A stretch of 64,000 bases of DNA from Ascarosepion bandense (Eukaryota; Mollusca; Cephalopoda; Sepiida; Sepiidae). The notes beneath the pieces were generated by a model. That model did not search any database and was not told where the DNA came from. It worked only from the letters and a program-made list of their open reading frames with translations. This document shows, in pieces, positions 45,001 through 57,164 of this stretch. Within the stretch, counting starts at the first letter, position 1. Every line of letters begins with the position of its first letter. The stretch spans positions 2,694,501-2,758,500 of the forward strand of contig JBBBDQ010000350.1 in NCBI GenBank assembly GCA_037127315.1. The letters run 5' to 3'. The translations under genes were made by a program, and so were the position numbers.

Positions 45001-48000
45001 TCTTCTAATTAAATAATGTCTTATTTTAATTACATATTTTAATTTTTTATTTTATTATTCCAGGCATATTTTCATTAACTGGGTTTTGTATCTTACAAAA
45101 AATTGATTTAGATTCTCTAAGTTCTGCATATAATTAATATTAGCATTGGGTGGTAAAAAAAAAAAAAATGAATTTCTTGAAATTTCATCAAATTAAATTT
45201 TTTTTTTTTTTTTTTTTTTTGTGGGGGAGTGACAAATGTAAAAAAGATATTTTCTACCAAGATTTTTTAAAAAGAAATTTTTCTAAAATAACTCCATTCA
45301 TTTGTGAATAAGTTCTAATCGTTTAATCAAAATCTGGCAGTTATTTAATTTTTGCAAGAATTTCCAAATCAGTGTATTTTTTTGCCACAAAAAAAAGACT
45401 AAAATTTTCTATACTAATCTTTGGTCCCCCTACTAAAACCAGAAGGAAAAAAAAATTTAACCAAAATTTCACAGGTTTTAAAAAGGATTAAAAAAAAATA
45501 TAATTTAATAATCAAAATTTTTTTAGTATGACACTGGAACCTCAGGGAGTTAATCAAACAAATAAAATGAAATCTCAAACAGTTACAAAGAGAATTGGAC
45601 CCAAATTTAACGAGATGGACTTCTATAAAATTGAGCAAAACTAAAACTACTTGTCTATCCTCACTTATTGCAAATAAGAGACAATGTATCCTCGAAGATA
45701 TTTGTCCTGAAAACTATAAAAAAAAAATAAAGAGAAACACAGATGTTCACTGAAATAATATAAAATTGTTCTGGACAAAGAACCAAGAAAAACATCTTGT
45801 TTGAATTGGTCACCCAGAAAAAAAGTATCCCTTAAAAAAAAATAGATTAGCAACTAAGATTGGTGATATGTTCATTCATTTTCATTTCTGTGACATTTGT
45901 TAAAATGTTTCTGGCTGACAATATTTCAGATTCCTTTGGATACAAGTGACAAAGAAAAATTAATTGGTAATGACCATAGGTGACTAGCTTGATTAAGAAA
46001 TCGCCTAAAAGCAACCACTGAGAGGTAAGCTGATAAAGATTAATTCCTGGAAATCCACTTTTTCATCAATACATAAGGTTTATATTTGTCATAAAGACAG
46101 TTGAACCCTTGGAGTGGGCTAAGGTTGGATGCTGAGAAAGTAGAAGGACCAGAGATAACATTGTCTATATGGAGTGATGGTGCAAGATGAGGTGTAAAGG
46201 GAGTTGGAGTTAAGTGGCAGCTTGATTCCTCTGACCACTCTCAAAAGGAGGCTGAACAACTTCAAAATTTGGAAAATTACTTGTAAACATGTTTTGAAAA
46301 TGTTATTTTAGAAAAAGGTTGATGCTAAGGATGGAAGACAATGGAGCCCCAGTCAACCACACACCTGCCAGACACAGGACTCTGTATAAGCTAGAGGCTT
46401 GGACATCTTGAAGTGCCCTCCCCCTCCCCTTACTGCTACTGGAATCCACATTGTTTGCCAAGATCTCTTGACCAAGTCCTTGTGCTGGTCCTGTAAACCA
46501 GAACTTAGAAATTTCAATTACTACTAACACAGGCTTTAAACCACAGAAGGAGATCCCAGTGTTATTTGATTATAACAGAAGTAGGAAGGGTTAAAACTGC
46601 TGCATACAACAAATCGTATATTAAACAAATTGTTGTGCATTGTTAACCTGAGTTAACGCTTTATTCCAAAGAATTCTTTTTATGTATCACCTTGCTGTCA
46701 ACTTGTTTTTTTGCTCTAGTTTACTTCACCAGCAATTTTTTTTTTTATCGCTCTCTTATATCAAAAATGCAATGTGGCAGAGGAGTGAGGGATGGTGGAG
46801 GAGACAAACATCAGTTAGGTCAAGTGGAACCATTCTCATCAACATAATACCAGCAACAAATCAGCAATTCATGTTGATCTGAAAGAAACCTGAAGACCAA
46901 CGTGGTGGTGTTGTCACTGGGTGACAATTGCTTCCTGTCACATTTAGTCATGGTAGTGTATTTGTGGTCACTTCAAATCCCAGTTATAACAACTGCACTA
47001 AGAAATGATTCAATAATTTAGTGGTGTCCATAACAGTGATTATGGTCATAGCAAGATTTTTTCAGTTTCATTATTAGGCATTCATCTGCTAATTTTGGGG
47101 AACCTAGTCATATTGTGTAGATAAATAATCTGCAGACAAATTCATAAAGTGGCACCAGTATGACCAAAAAGAAATGCTTTTTGCCAATTTTCTGTTGTTG
47201 GGTAGCACGTTTATTTCTTAATATTGCTATGTTGCACTGTAGTTACAGTTTGTTTTTTATAATTGTTTTTGTTTATTTTTTTGACAAATACATTAATTAT
47301 AAAAGTTCATCATTGTAACACTCTGAAAAAATAAGTTTTGTTAGATGTTAATTTTACAATTAAATTTTATTTTTCTATTTATCTGTGGGGAAAATATTTG
47401 AAACCATGTTTGCTATCTTGGTAAAAATATCAAAGCACAAAATAACTTCATCTGATATTAGCACATTTACATGTTCCATGTGGGACCAGTCTTTCAAACA
47501 TGTAACAGTTTGTGAATTGAAGAAATTTGATAAAATTGAGTCATTCTTTCCATACCTGATATCTCGATTGATTGTTCTTCCTTATTTTTAACAGTTAAAG
47601 TGTCCCAACTTTTCCAATATAAATTTAGAAATGTTGATTCTCAAAAAATAATGAACTATTAGTCTTTCTGATCAGAGGAAAGATCCATTAAGATTGTAAA
47701 TATTTAAGTTTTCTATTGACTATCCAGACATTAAATCTTATTGTAATTTGTGTATTTTCTTGAATTTTTTTTATTTTTTTTTTTATAATAATATCCAGTT
47801 ATATTGGCTTTTAAAGCATTGCATGCAGTCAGTGGCAACCCTTTTAGGAATTTAATCTGAAATTGAAATCTTTTTCTGAATTTTAGGAGAGACTGGGATT
47901 TGCAGGCTTGAAAAGAATTGTTTGCTATAAAGTCAATATATTTTAAGTTTGTCTGTGAAAGAAGTTTTTTCATTAAAGCAAAAATAACATTTGGCAATAT

Positions 48001-48499
48001 ATATCCAGTAGGAGATATATAACTGAATTTAAAAAAATTTTTTAACTTTGAAAACCAGCTTTATTTCCTCCCAAATCATAATTTGGTATTTCTTACTTCA
48101 CTAAAGTGTATATATTATTTCACATGCTCATCTATTAGTATATATTGATTGAAAAGAATTCTTTGAATTGCATAGATTAAGGGGTCAAATGGTGTTGGTC
48201 AATCTGCTAACATTTTGTTTCTGTAACATAAGGAAGAATTACCATTCTTTTCTCATCTATTTATTGTTAGTATAAGGACTTCTTTTTCTGCTTTTGCTAA
48301 TGCCTGTTACTGGCAAAAATAAATCTTGTTTGATTTGCTATATTTACTTTCACTTTATGAATTTGTTAATAAAAGAATTTAATTCAGTTCCTTTTTAACC
48401 TTTTAAAAAGAAGTTTACTGTAGTTGGGATTATCACATTAATGTGATCAATCCTTTCCTTAGCTGCATAATATGTGCTTTGCCAGGGCTATATACAGTT

Positions 48500-48960
48500 T
48501 TTAATTCAGAGTTTTCCTTCTCTTGAACTGGTTACCACCCCAGGCTATAGAACCCAATTGGAGTGGGGTGGGGGATTCATACTTTTCTCAAAGGTATTAA
48601 TTAGCACATGAATGAATGCAATAAACTCTACTGGAATTTGAACTCTACTCTTTAATTCCTTAATCTAAGCCACAATCCATTACTCTATTCTGCCTCCTAA
48701 TATGCATGCATAATAATAAAGAAAGAAGAGATGAATTCATACCTTTCCAAGGATATTATCACGTAAGTGAATGTAATAAACTCAACCTTGGCTCTAGGGA
48801 TTCCTCAATCCGAGCCACAGTTCATTACTCTACCATGCCACCTAATAACCACACATAATAATAAGAAAGAAATAAGTTGGATTCATACCTTTTATAAGGA
48901 TACTGTAATGAACTCTACTGGAATTCGAACTTGACTCTTTGATTCTGCAATCCAAGCCAA
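48500..48960 (-). mobile_element. tRNA-derived SINE with two extra tandem head copies
   Basis: On the minus strand the tRNA-like head (AGAGTAATGGATTGTGGCTT for the A-box side, GAGTTCAAATTCCAG as B-box) is followed by a body down to about 48500. The head with its downstream 60 bp recurs at 48730-48872 and 48873-48957 in the same orientation. The unit is related to the SINE at 49335 but has a different tail. Confidence 0.65.
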
Positions 48961-49334
48961 ACGACCAAATCTCTACATCAAAATGTAATTGTCTTATAGG
49001 TTATATTTAAAATCTGTTTTCAACATTTTATTTTTCTTTATAAGATTGAGGAGCACAAGAATTTTTATCTAAATGAAGTATTTGAAGAGAAATATTTGTT
49101 TAAAGCTTTAATTCTGTTGTTTTTAAGAGAATGAAAATTAGACATTGTATATTTCAACTAACATTATTTGGAAAAGAATCTAGATATTGTGGGTCAAATT
49201 TACCAATTTCAGTTCAGCAGTATGCAAATATTGATATTCTGGTGCTGTTGTAAATTTACAAATACTTAACTGGTCACAAAATCCCCCAAAAATTGTTGAA
49301 GAAGAGTTTTGTTCTTCACTTTAGTCTAGTTCAG

Positions 49335-49645
49335 TGAGTTAATTGCCATACGTGATACACACTTAGGCAATCATATCTCGAAAGAGACCTGATTAACTGG
49401 GCAAAAGATTTTCCCCATGTAGGTTGCCATTACTTTCTGTGGTAGATTGGTTGCCAACCAAGGTTATAGAACCCAATCTGTTCTGCTATCCAACCTATAG
49501 CTGGAGGGAGAAGCAACAGATTAATACTATACCCAAGGGTATTTGCGCGTATGTGAATGCAACAAATTCAACTGAAATTTGAACTTGGCTCTCTAATTTC
49601 TTATTCCAAGCCCTGATATCTACTGCACCACAACGCTCATCTAGT
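49335..49645 (-). mobile_element. tRNA-derived SINE, copy 3 (complete)
   Basis: Reverse complement of the family seen at 11088-11395. Head GTGGTGCAGTAGATATCAGG, B-box AAGTTCAAATTTCAG, body ATAGGTTGGATAGCAGAACAG, GGCAACCAATCTACC, and end TGCCTAAGTGTGTATCACG. It is the best preserved of the three copies. Confidence 0.78.
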
Positions 49646-52051
49646 TAAATGTATTGATAGCTGGTCATTTGTTATCTAGCTTATTTATTCTTTAATATAT
49701 TCTGTGAAACATTTTTATTCATATTAAGATATATTCTTTGACCAAGAAAATAGCTCTCTCTTGTTTTTTTTCCAATTTAGTTGATAAAAATCTACATTTA
49801 ATTTTGACCATTTATTTAAAGTATTGGTGGATATTTTTTTCCAGATAAGTTCATACAATTATTTTATTTTTTGCAGCATTTTAAATATAACTGATTGTCA
49901 AGATAATCAGTTATGTATGACTGATTTATAGATAAATAATCCTATCATTTTAGCAACACAACCAGCCAATGCTGTTTTTTATGACACAAGATTTTTTTTT
50001 TTTATTATTCCACCACCACCACCATCTATTACAGTTTCTCTTTTCCCTTTATGGGGTGCTAAATGTCAAAAACCAGAAATTTGTGCATTAGGAAGAAAAC
50101 AACATAAACAAGTGCATCAAAATACAATTTTCCTATCATATACTTTCCAGGATAATTTTTTTTTTTTTTAAACTTTTGGTATAACTTCCAATCAGACAAC
50201 CCTGGCTAAATAGTGCTAAATGTTTAAAATAAAATCTTTTTTCAGAAATGATAGAAAATTTTTTTCTTGTGTGTAATTTTCTTCTCATAAGATTTGTGAT
50301 AGGCACTTCTGATTGTCAGATTTCTGGATACCACTAAATGTTCAATTAAAATTCAAAATTGAATTAAAATTTAAAAAGAAATTTTTCTTTTCTCTCTAAA
50401 TTATGTTTAGAAAGAGGAAAATACAAATTATTGAAAAAATACAAAATTGATTAAATAATATGAAATGTTTATTAAGTTGAAAAAAATACATAAGATTTTT
50501 TTTTCTTTTAATATGATGTCAAATGCTTAATAAGTCCCTTATTTTGAAAAGTGATTTAAAGAAATATATACAAGGAAGATTTTACCGAGGTTATTATTTC
50601 TGTCATTGTTACCATGCATTATTCGGTTGTAGATGCTTCTCAAACTTCTGGAGGAGAAAAAAGAAAACCATACGGGGATATTATAATCATTTTTCTTATG
50701 ATAAATATTTATCCCATTCATAAGACTGAATTAAGAATTCTTTATTTTAAAAATTATTAATTTCCTGCCTTTTGTAACCATCAATAGATATTTGAAAAAA
50801 ATATTTATTCTGGCTATGGCTATCATGTTGGTAGTGTGGTAACAAATAATACATGTAATGTCAGCAGGATGAAGAAAGGGAATTGAAAGTTTTGACTTAT
50901 GAATGTTCAGTGCACATTTTAAATGTCTTGTCATGTTTCAGGACGCTGTAACACCATGTCTAACAGTTTGGAGAGTTATATTAAACAACTGGCCAATTTG
51001 TGAAGTTAGCAGGGATAGTCGATTTACTAGTGAGAAAGAAGATGACTGACCTTGCACTGAAATGATCACAGGATCTGCTTTCTCAATTACAAATTTAATA
51101 GTTGAAAAGCTTTGAATAAAATTCAGATTGACATTTGCACCGTTGCAGTGGATAGTTAGAAAGAATTGTTGAAGAATTGTGAAAAGGCTCTTGAACAAAA
51201 AAAGGAAAAAAACAAACTGGTAGAAATGGTGTGAAAAAAAAAAGTTTACAATCATCTCTGAAACCTACCTTCTTGCCAACATGGTTCACCTTTATCTTCA
51301 AGAAAAGTGTTTAAGAAAGGAGGAAGTAAATATTGTGATGGAATATGTCTGAGAAATATCCCCATTATTATGAAGTTACAAGCAAAGTTTCCTCCCTTCA
51401 TAAGCAAGACAATCTCTGCTATTGAATAGTGGGTTCACATGCAAGTATGTTGAGTAGTAATATGCTTTCTGCAGTTAAGCAACTCCTGCCAGCAGTGGCT
51501 TCATCTTCCTGGTATTGAACAAGTTTTCTCTCATTCTATGAACTAGCACACTTTCCTTCCTTCATGAAATTACACAAAAACAAAAAATTGGGATTTAAGT
51601 TAAAATCTTTTTCTTAAAAAAAAAAAGAATTAATATTTTTGATAATTTGTGATTTAAATCTAACTTAAGAAAACTCATTTGATTTAAATTGAACAACTCT
51701 GATTTTTACTGAAATTATTTGTCTATTTGTATTGTTTTTGATGTAGGTTTGTATTTCTAATTTACTTCCTCACCCAATATATTAACAAAAGGAATAAAAA
51801 TCAATTCAAAATAATACGTAGAATAATAATTTATAATAGTCAGAATTATGAAGATGCCACATAACGTATGACTGAAATTATTCCAGATTTTTATTTTAAT
51901 TTTGATAATACTAGATTTTAAGGGTAGATATTAATGGATGAAGCTTTTATGAGAACTTTTTTTTCTTGTTTTGTGATTCGTATGGAAAAGATTTCTGGGG
52001 ATTTTTAGCAAATTTGTTAGATGCATTAAATGTTGATACTTTTATTTTTAG

Positions 52052-52124
52052 GCACTCAAAGATGAAAATGAGCAAAAAAAATCTTTAGAAACAGACCAAA
52101 CAGATACGTCTAAGAAAGTTGCAG
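52052..52124 (+). CDS. Exon 2 of SAP-domain protein gene
   Basis: 73 bp between acceptor TTTTTAG (52050-52051) and donor GTAAGA (52125). In the frame fixed by exon 1 it reads ALKDENEQKKSLETDQTDTS then KKVA and one extra base, with no stop. ALKDE completes the second SAP helix, which is the main reason to link it to an exon 16 kb away. The rest is acidic/polar and probably disordered. The gene must continue to the right, but no third exon is convincingly visible before the window end. Confidence 0.7.
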
Positions 52125-53489
52125 GTAAGAAAGCCCTTTATTATTTTAGATGGATGCGGTAATTCTGTCTAACAAAAAACTCTTTATGATCAATTATTGC
52201 AGTGAGATTGTAAAAAGATATCCATTACTCTTTTAACTTCTTTCCAGTTTAAATAATGCTGAGCAGACTATTACAAAATTTAGTGTAGCTTAGTCTGACA
52301 CAGAGCTATTAAGGTAGAGCACCTAATGATGACCAAACTCTGTGACAATAGCTTTGAAGGTTTAGCACATTCCTGAATAGAATATTTACTACTGTTAATC
52401 AGAGAGTAGCTTTAGCAAGAGGATTTTATGGCAATAAAAATGAATGCTAATAGATTTAACATTCTATGTGAAAATTTAGAAAATGCTTTTTTTTTCTTCC
52501 AACACTATTGGGTAGAAACTTGAATGAAGTTGTTCATAAACACTGGCTATGAAATGAACCAAAAGAAATATAGTCATGCTTGGAATTATTTCTTTTGATT
52601 CATTTCATTACTTAAAAAATAATTTTAAGTAGGATGAGTAAAATCTGTTTTGTTAAAAAAGATGTTTAGAATAATTGGAGCAGGCAAGACAAACCTGCAT
52701 TATTGAAGAATGTTACATAATGCCATTTTTATTTTTCATTAAACAAATTTTAAACTTGTAATTATCTAGAGATGATTCATATATAAGATCTCTTTAGTGA
52801 TTTTTAGTAGATACTTTACTACAAGTAAGATGAAAATATAGTGAATCCTAGGGAGAGTAGAAAGATTGTATTGTGCCAATCTTCTAAGTGGGAAGGACTT
52901 ACCAACTGTAGAAATTATTTGAAATCCTGTCTTTCACCTTGACTTCAAACACAGAAAGTAAAAATGCTTCCCCACCTGTCAAAAATAGATTTGATACTGA
53001 TATGTCTCGGAAAGGGATATATATCTGATTCGAGGTAGCTAAGCAGTTTAGGTAAATGTAACCAGGTAAGACAATCTAGATGGTACTCATCGTATGCAGT
53101 CTGCTGAGACGTAGGCATAGTCAATAGACATAGACCTCTCCTTCGTCTGTATTTATGGCTGACACCAGCCTATCGCATTATTGTGAAGAGGAACCAAGGT
53201 GTATACATATTCATTACATCAATACTCTGAACAGCAATGTGCAGAGAACAAAAAGGGAGCTAGGCATGAATTTCAAAAATGGGAATATTAATTCTAGTTG
53301 GCTTTATTTGGTACTGAATATGTTAGAATTATGTATGACACTAAAGTAGATCAGTATTATTTCTCATGGTTCCAAACATGTTCACCTGCTCAGACCCATT
53401 TGTGTTTCTTAAACATCTACATAGCTAACCCGTAGTTTATATGACAACTATAGCAAGTGGATCTTACTTACAGTTCAAGTACGTACTCC
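52125..53489 (+). other. Intron 2 of SAP gene, start; no other feature
   Basis: The donor GTAAGAAAG opens an intron that has no evident acceptor plus coding exon in this window. The first 1.3 kb is unassigned. Confidence 0.4.
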
Positions 53490-53570
53490 ACAAAGGCCAC
53501 ACATGGTTTTGAATTTAGAGTTGTCTTTTTATACTGGTTACCCTGCATAGCTTGGAATTTTACAGTAATC
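53490..53570 (-). mobile_element. SINE tail fragment
   Basis: GGCCACACATGGTTTTGAATTTAGAG... through CTGGTTACCCTGCATAGC resembles 48478-48545 (TTGAACTGGTTACCACCCC), so it is a piece of the SINE at 48500-48720. Confidence 0.4.
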
Positions 53571-54365
53571 TAGCTACAAGTGCACAGGTGAAGTTGAAAT
53601 TGTTTATTTCACCAAACATACTGAAAATATGTTTAATTCTGCCTAAAACGCATATATGAAACATGCACAAAACCCTCACTATAAATTGTTCATGGGCTAC
53701 AAATGAATGCAGCACAAATGCTGCATATAATGTTCATTTTATGACTACAATGTCTGTCTTCTTAGAATCCTTTAACTGTACAAACAAGGTGGAATCATCT
53801 AAACCAGTTTTTTTTCAATTGCATTTTACCACACTTTTTGAAGTTGTCAAAATAGTTTATAGTCAAGTTGGTTCAGCTTAAAAAAAAAGTAAAAAAAAAA
53901 AACTTTGATGAAAAGATGCAAAAGGTTCAGCACTTATAAATTGTTGTACCAAAACTTCTACAACACAGAAACATGCAAAAATTTATCACTGTTAAATCCC
54001 CTCTTGCCCCCTGCAGAAAAGAAGTAACATGGCTGTCACTCCTAGGCTGTTTTCCTCTGCTTCATCTATTGAGAGCAGCCATCTTGAAATATTTTATCAC
54101 TTAATGTTAAATGGTCATAGGGAAGCAAAATAAAACACAAAAGTCAATATCTGTCCCACAAAATGTGATGCTGTATAGATCTTGTATTTAGAATGAAATT
54201 CACTCTGCTCTTATGACTTTCTTGAGAAGGAAATAATTGGGCCAAACAAAGACTGATCTCAATTAGACCAATTAAAAGAAGCCATCAATAAAAAACATCC
54301 AACTATAATTCTGTATGAGAAAAAAGTGTATTTCATCTTCATGCAAGATCTTCGTCTAATTCTTA

Positions 54366-54704
54366 TTAACACCTCATTCAATAAATCCCGGGTCTAACTA
54401 ATAAAACAAAAACATTTAGGCAAAATTCGACTTTATTCATCAACATAGTCTCTTTCTATGGTGATACACTGATTCCAATGTTTCTCTAACGATTCGATGC
54501 CTTTTGTAGAACGATTTGTCTTTGGCCTCAAAATATGCCTCAGTTTCCTATGTATCACTTCTTCATTGGAGCCAAATCTCTTTCCCTGGAGCATTCTTTT
54601 GCGGTCTGTAAACAGCCAGTAGTCACTGGGGGCCAGATCTGGAGAATAGGGTGGATGTGGAAGCAATTTGAAATGCAGTTCATATAGTTTTGCCATCATT
54701 GCAA
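54366..54704 (-). pseudogene. Mariner transposase C-terminal fragment
   Basis: The ORF at 54433-54699 (88 aa) reads KLLPHPPYSPDLAPSDYWLF, then RMLQGKRFGSNEEVIHRKL and a C-terminal ERDYVDE. The PDLAPSD motif holds the last catalytic Asp of mariner DD34D transposases, and the whole matches the family's C-terminus. The other two catalytic Asp are missing because the copy is 5'-truncated at about 54704. The 3' side runs to a likely terminal repeat (CTCATTCAATAAATCCCGGG, 54370-54389). Inactive. Confidence 0.9.
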
Positions 54705-55125
54705 TTGACTTGTGTTCTGTTCCTTGAATGCTCTGAAGAGCTCATTTAGGTTGCACACGATGAGTCTTTTCTGCTGATGACTATTACGTTTAATACTAAG
54801 GTAATCTTTCCTGCCTGGCATCAGTTAAGTATATTCATCATCTTGGTAAAATGCTTCCACTAACTGCAATATCAGCAGGCAAAGACTTGCCCCTTTTTGG
54901 TTCTGGCACAGCTAAAATACCTCTTTCCAAACACAATTTGCGAGCCTTGCATACAATGTATTCTGAAACACCAAAGACATCCATGACATTTTGTGATCAA
55001 TTGGTAAACCCTAACCTCACAACAGCTATAAATCATTTGCCAAATCAAAGTCCTGTAAACAAATTGCAAAGATCTCCTGTTGATACTGAATGGTTTTTCT
55101 TGTCAATGATCTCTAAGTAGAGGTC
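54705..55125 (-). pseudogene. Decayed transposon-like protein fragment, family unnamed
   Basis: On the minus strand, after one frameshift near 54855 and one stop near 54817, a continuous peptide can be followed: DVFGVSEYIV-KARKLCLERG, LAVPEPKRGKSLP, then MPGRKDYLSIK and QQKRLIVCNLNELFRAFKE. I associate the MPG-KD-S plus QKRL-NL-EL pattern with large uncharacterised, transposon-like predicted proteins in cnidarians and molluscs, from memory only. It abuts the mariner fragment directly, probably by insertion or deletion. Confidence 0.5.
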
Positions 55126-56799
55126 AAATAATACAAAAATACTTTGGTGGGACCCCCTTCAATCAACCAAAAAAAAATATCCTGCTTTTAACAGGCTTGA
55201 AAAAATGGAAACAATCCTCTGTGTAAAAACTCAACCAAATCAAAAACTTGTAATAAGCATCCCCTATAGTCCAAAAAAAAATTACCCAAAGGTTTTGTCA
55301 AAAGAACTACTTTTCTCTTTAATTCACTCTTCACAAGTTTAAATCACTTGATGATTGAACTTGAGTACAATCTGACTGTTTTTTTATCTTTCTCTCTCTC
55401 TCTCTGAAGCTCTTAAAAGAACATTTACCATAACAATATTCTTACAAGAGTTATTTTCTTCTTAGTAACAAAGGAATATTTTTAAGATGTCATTTACACC
55501 TGTTTTATTCTATGCCTCTTTGAATTATGTCGCTATTCCAATTATGGGCAGCACTTTTTCTGCATTTTCAAAATTGATTATTTTATAAGTGGTGATATTA
55601 AATATCCTTGTTCTTTGAGTTACAAATATCAAAATAGTCTCATCTTAAAGAAATAGGAAAGCTTCACTGTTGTGCTCTTTCTTATATATAAGTATGGGTG
55701 GAATAATATTCCTTGTCCAAAGAAACACTAATTTTTAAAAAAGTGCTCAATACAAAGTAGAGCTAATAATATTTATTCAGAAATTATAGCATGGATATGT
55801 TACAATATCACTACAAAAGTAGCTATTTTGTTTTGACACTTCTTGTGTCTTGTCAAGTGATGTGGTTTATTTTAAATTGAATGGTTTTAAAAGGTTAAAA
55901 ACAAGCAGGACCCCTTTAATCAGGGAGGTATTGTTGTATGTACAATGTGGACCAATCAGTAAAGCAACTTCTAATTTGGAGAATATGTGGGCGAATTAAA
56001 AATAATCTTGGTGGACATTGGTATTAAAATTTGATTGAGATCAGCATTATTAATTAACTATTATATCTACTTTATTTTTGTTGTGAAATTTAAAAAAAAA
56101 TTTTAGTTTAACAATTTAGTAGATTTAGAAAGTTATTCATATATTAAACAAGGAAGAGAAAGAACGCATGCATAAATAAACCTACAAACATCCATACATG
56201 GAAAAATAGACTAGTATATTCACAAACCCTGGCAAACAGACATATATACAGATTAATACACCCACGCATATATACATACACAAATTACAAAATTTAGCCT
56301 TTATCAACTTGTCAGTTGTCCGTTAACTTTTAAACAGACTAAATTGCTACATAGTGGATACAGTCAAAGCGAAGTCATAATATTACCAGCCCTGAATGAA
56401 TGAGGTCGGGATAGACATAATATTTCAATGCATGAACATGTAAACAGAATTAAATATATACTTACACAAAAACACAAGCTAAAGTTATATGCATGTGCAA
56501 AACGTCATACATATACATATATATGCTAAGCTCCATATCGTTCATATGAAGTTATGACTATGGGACCCGGTTGTTTAGCTCGTGTGTGTGTCTGTCTCTG
56601 TGCATGTCAATGGTTGTACAAGTGTTGATTTGTATAAAAGGCGTCACGACAAAAAATATTCCTCCCAAAGTTCCTCCCACCTTCACAAAAATTCATCACT
56701 ATATGCATCTCTGCATATATCCAGTATTTTAAATAAAAAATTAAAACAGTTTGTTAGAAGATCAAAAAAGCGTGAAACCCAAGACAACATCTATCTATA
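55126..56799. other. No gene recognised
   Basis: AT-rich DNA. CT run at 55390-55405, CATA-rich simple sequence from 56160. Confidence 0.5.
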
Positions 56800-56832
56800 C
56801 ACATACATACGTACAAACATAAATACATATAT

Positions 56833-56869
<37 letters not shown>

Positions 56870-57010
56870 CACATGCATGCATGCATGGAGATCTGGACAT
56901 ACACACATACAGGTATGAATATATACACACACATTCATACATATATATAAACACACATACCCATACAAAAGCATACAGACATACATGTAAGACATACACA
57001 TACATACAAG
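56800..57010. repeat. CATA/CA/TA simple-sequence region
   Basis: ACATACATAC, (CA)n and (TA)n runs, including 56832-56871. The apparent ORFs on both strands are artefacts of the repeat. Confidence 0.9.
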
Positions 57011-57164
57011 TAAATGAATACAACTCCAGCCCAGTCTTCTTCAGCCCAGTCTTCATCTGCCACTCATTTGTCAAAGTTCTGTCGTATAATTGCATTAAAA
57101 AAAAAGTTGGCCCAAAAAACTGCTCCAATTAAATTTTTGAATAATAAAAATTAAAGCACTCCAT

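Larger units (their letters stand above)
38880..45500 (+). repeat. Degenerate long-period repeat in intron 1
   Basis: Colinear blocks recur in the same order. Block A (TTTACTATTTCCAGTAAGCA) is at 38960 and 42115, weaker near 40290 and inverted near 44540. Block B (TTGCAAAAATAAAATATACA) is at 39116 and 42265, weaker at 40450. Block C/D (AATTTCCAAATTAATG and neighbours) is at 39341, 41692, 43199 and, as a variant, 45361. Block E (GTTTTATTGCATTTTTTATT) is at 41391 and 42883, weaker near 45030. Spacing is 1.3-2.3 kb. No coding potential. Confidence 0.75.
36009..52051 (+). other. Intron 1 of SAP-domain gene (16 kb, repeat-filled)
   Basis: Donor GTATTC at 36009 and acceptor TTTATTTTTAG ending at 52051. 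The intron is very AT-rich with many T and A runs. It holds a degenerate kilobase-scale repeat (38880-45500), a long hairpin (38397-38464), a head-tail LINE derivative (39866-40067) and SINEs (48500-49645). No ORF in it looks like a separate gene. About 36010-38390, 45880-48500 and 49650-52040 contain nothing I recognise. Confidence 0.65.

Noticed and set aside
53155..53349. 64-codon ORF as third exon of the SAP gene
   Set aside because: No splice acceptor in the right phase and no recognisable composition or motif.
56582..57132. Several Tyr/His/Thr-rich ORFs on both strands
   Set aside because: Products of CATA/CA/TA simple sequence.
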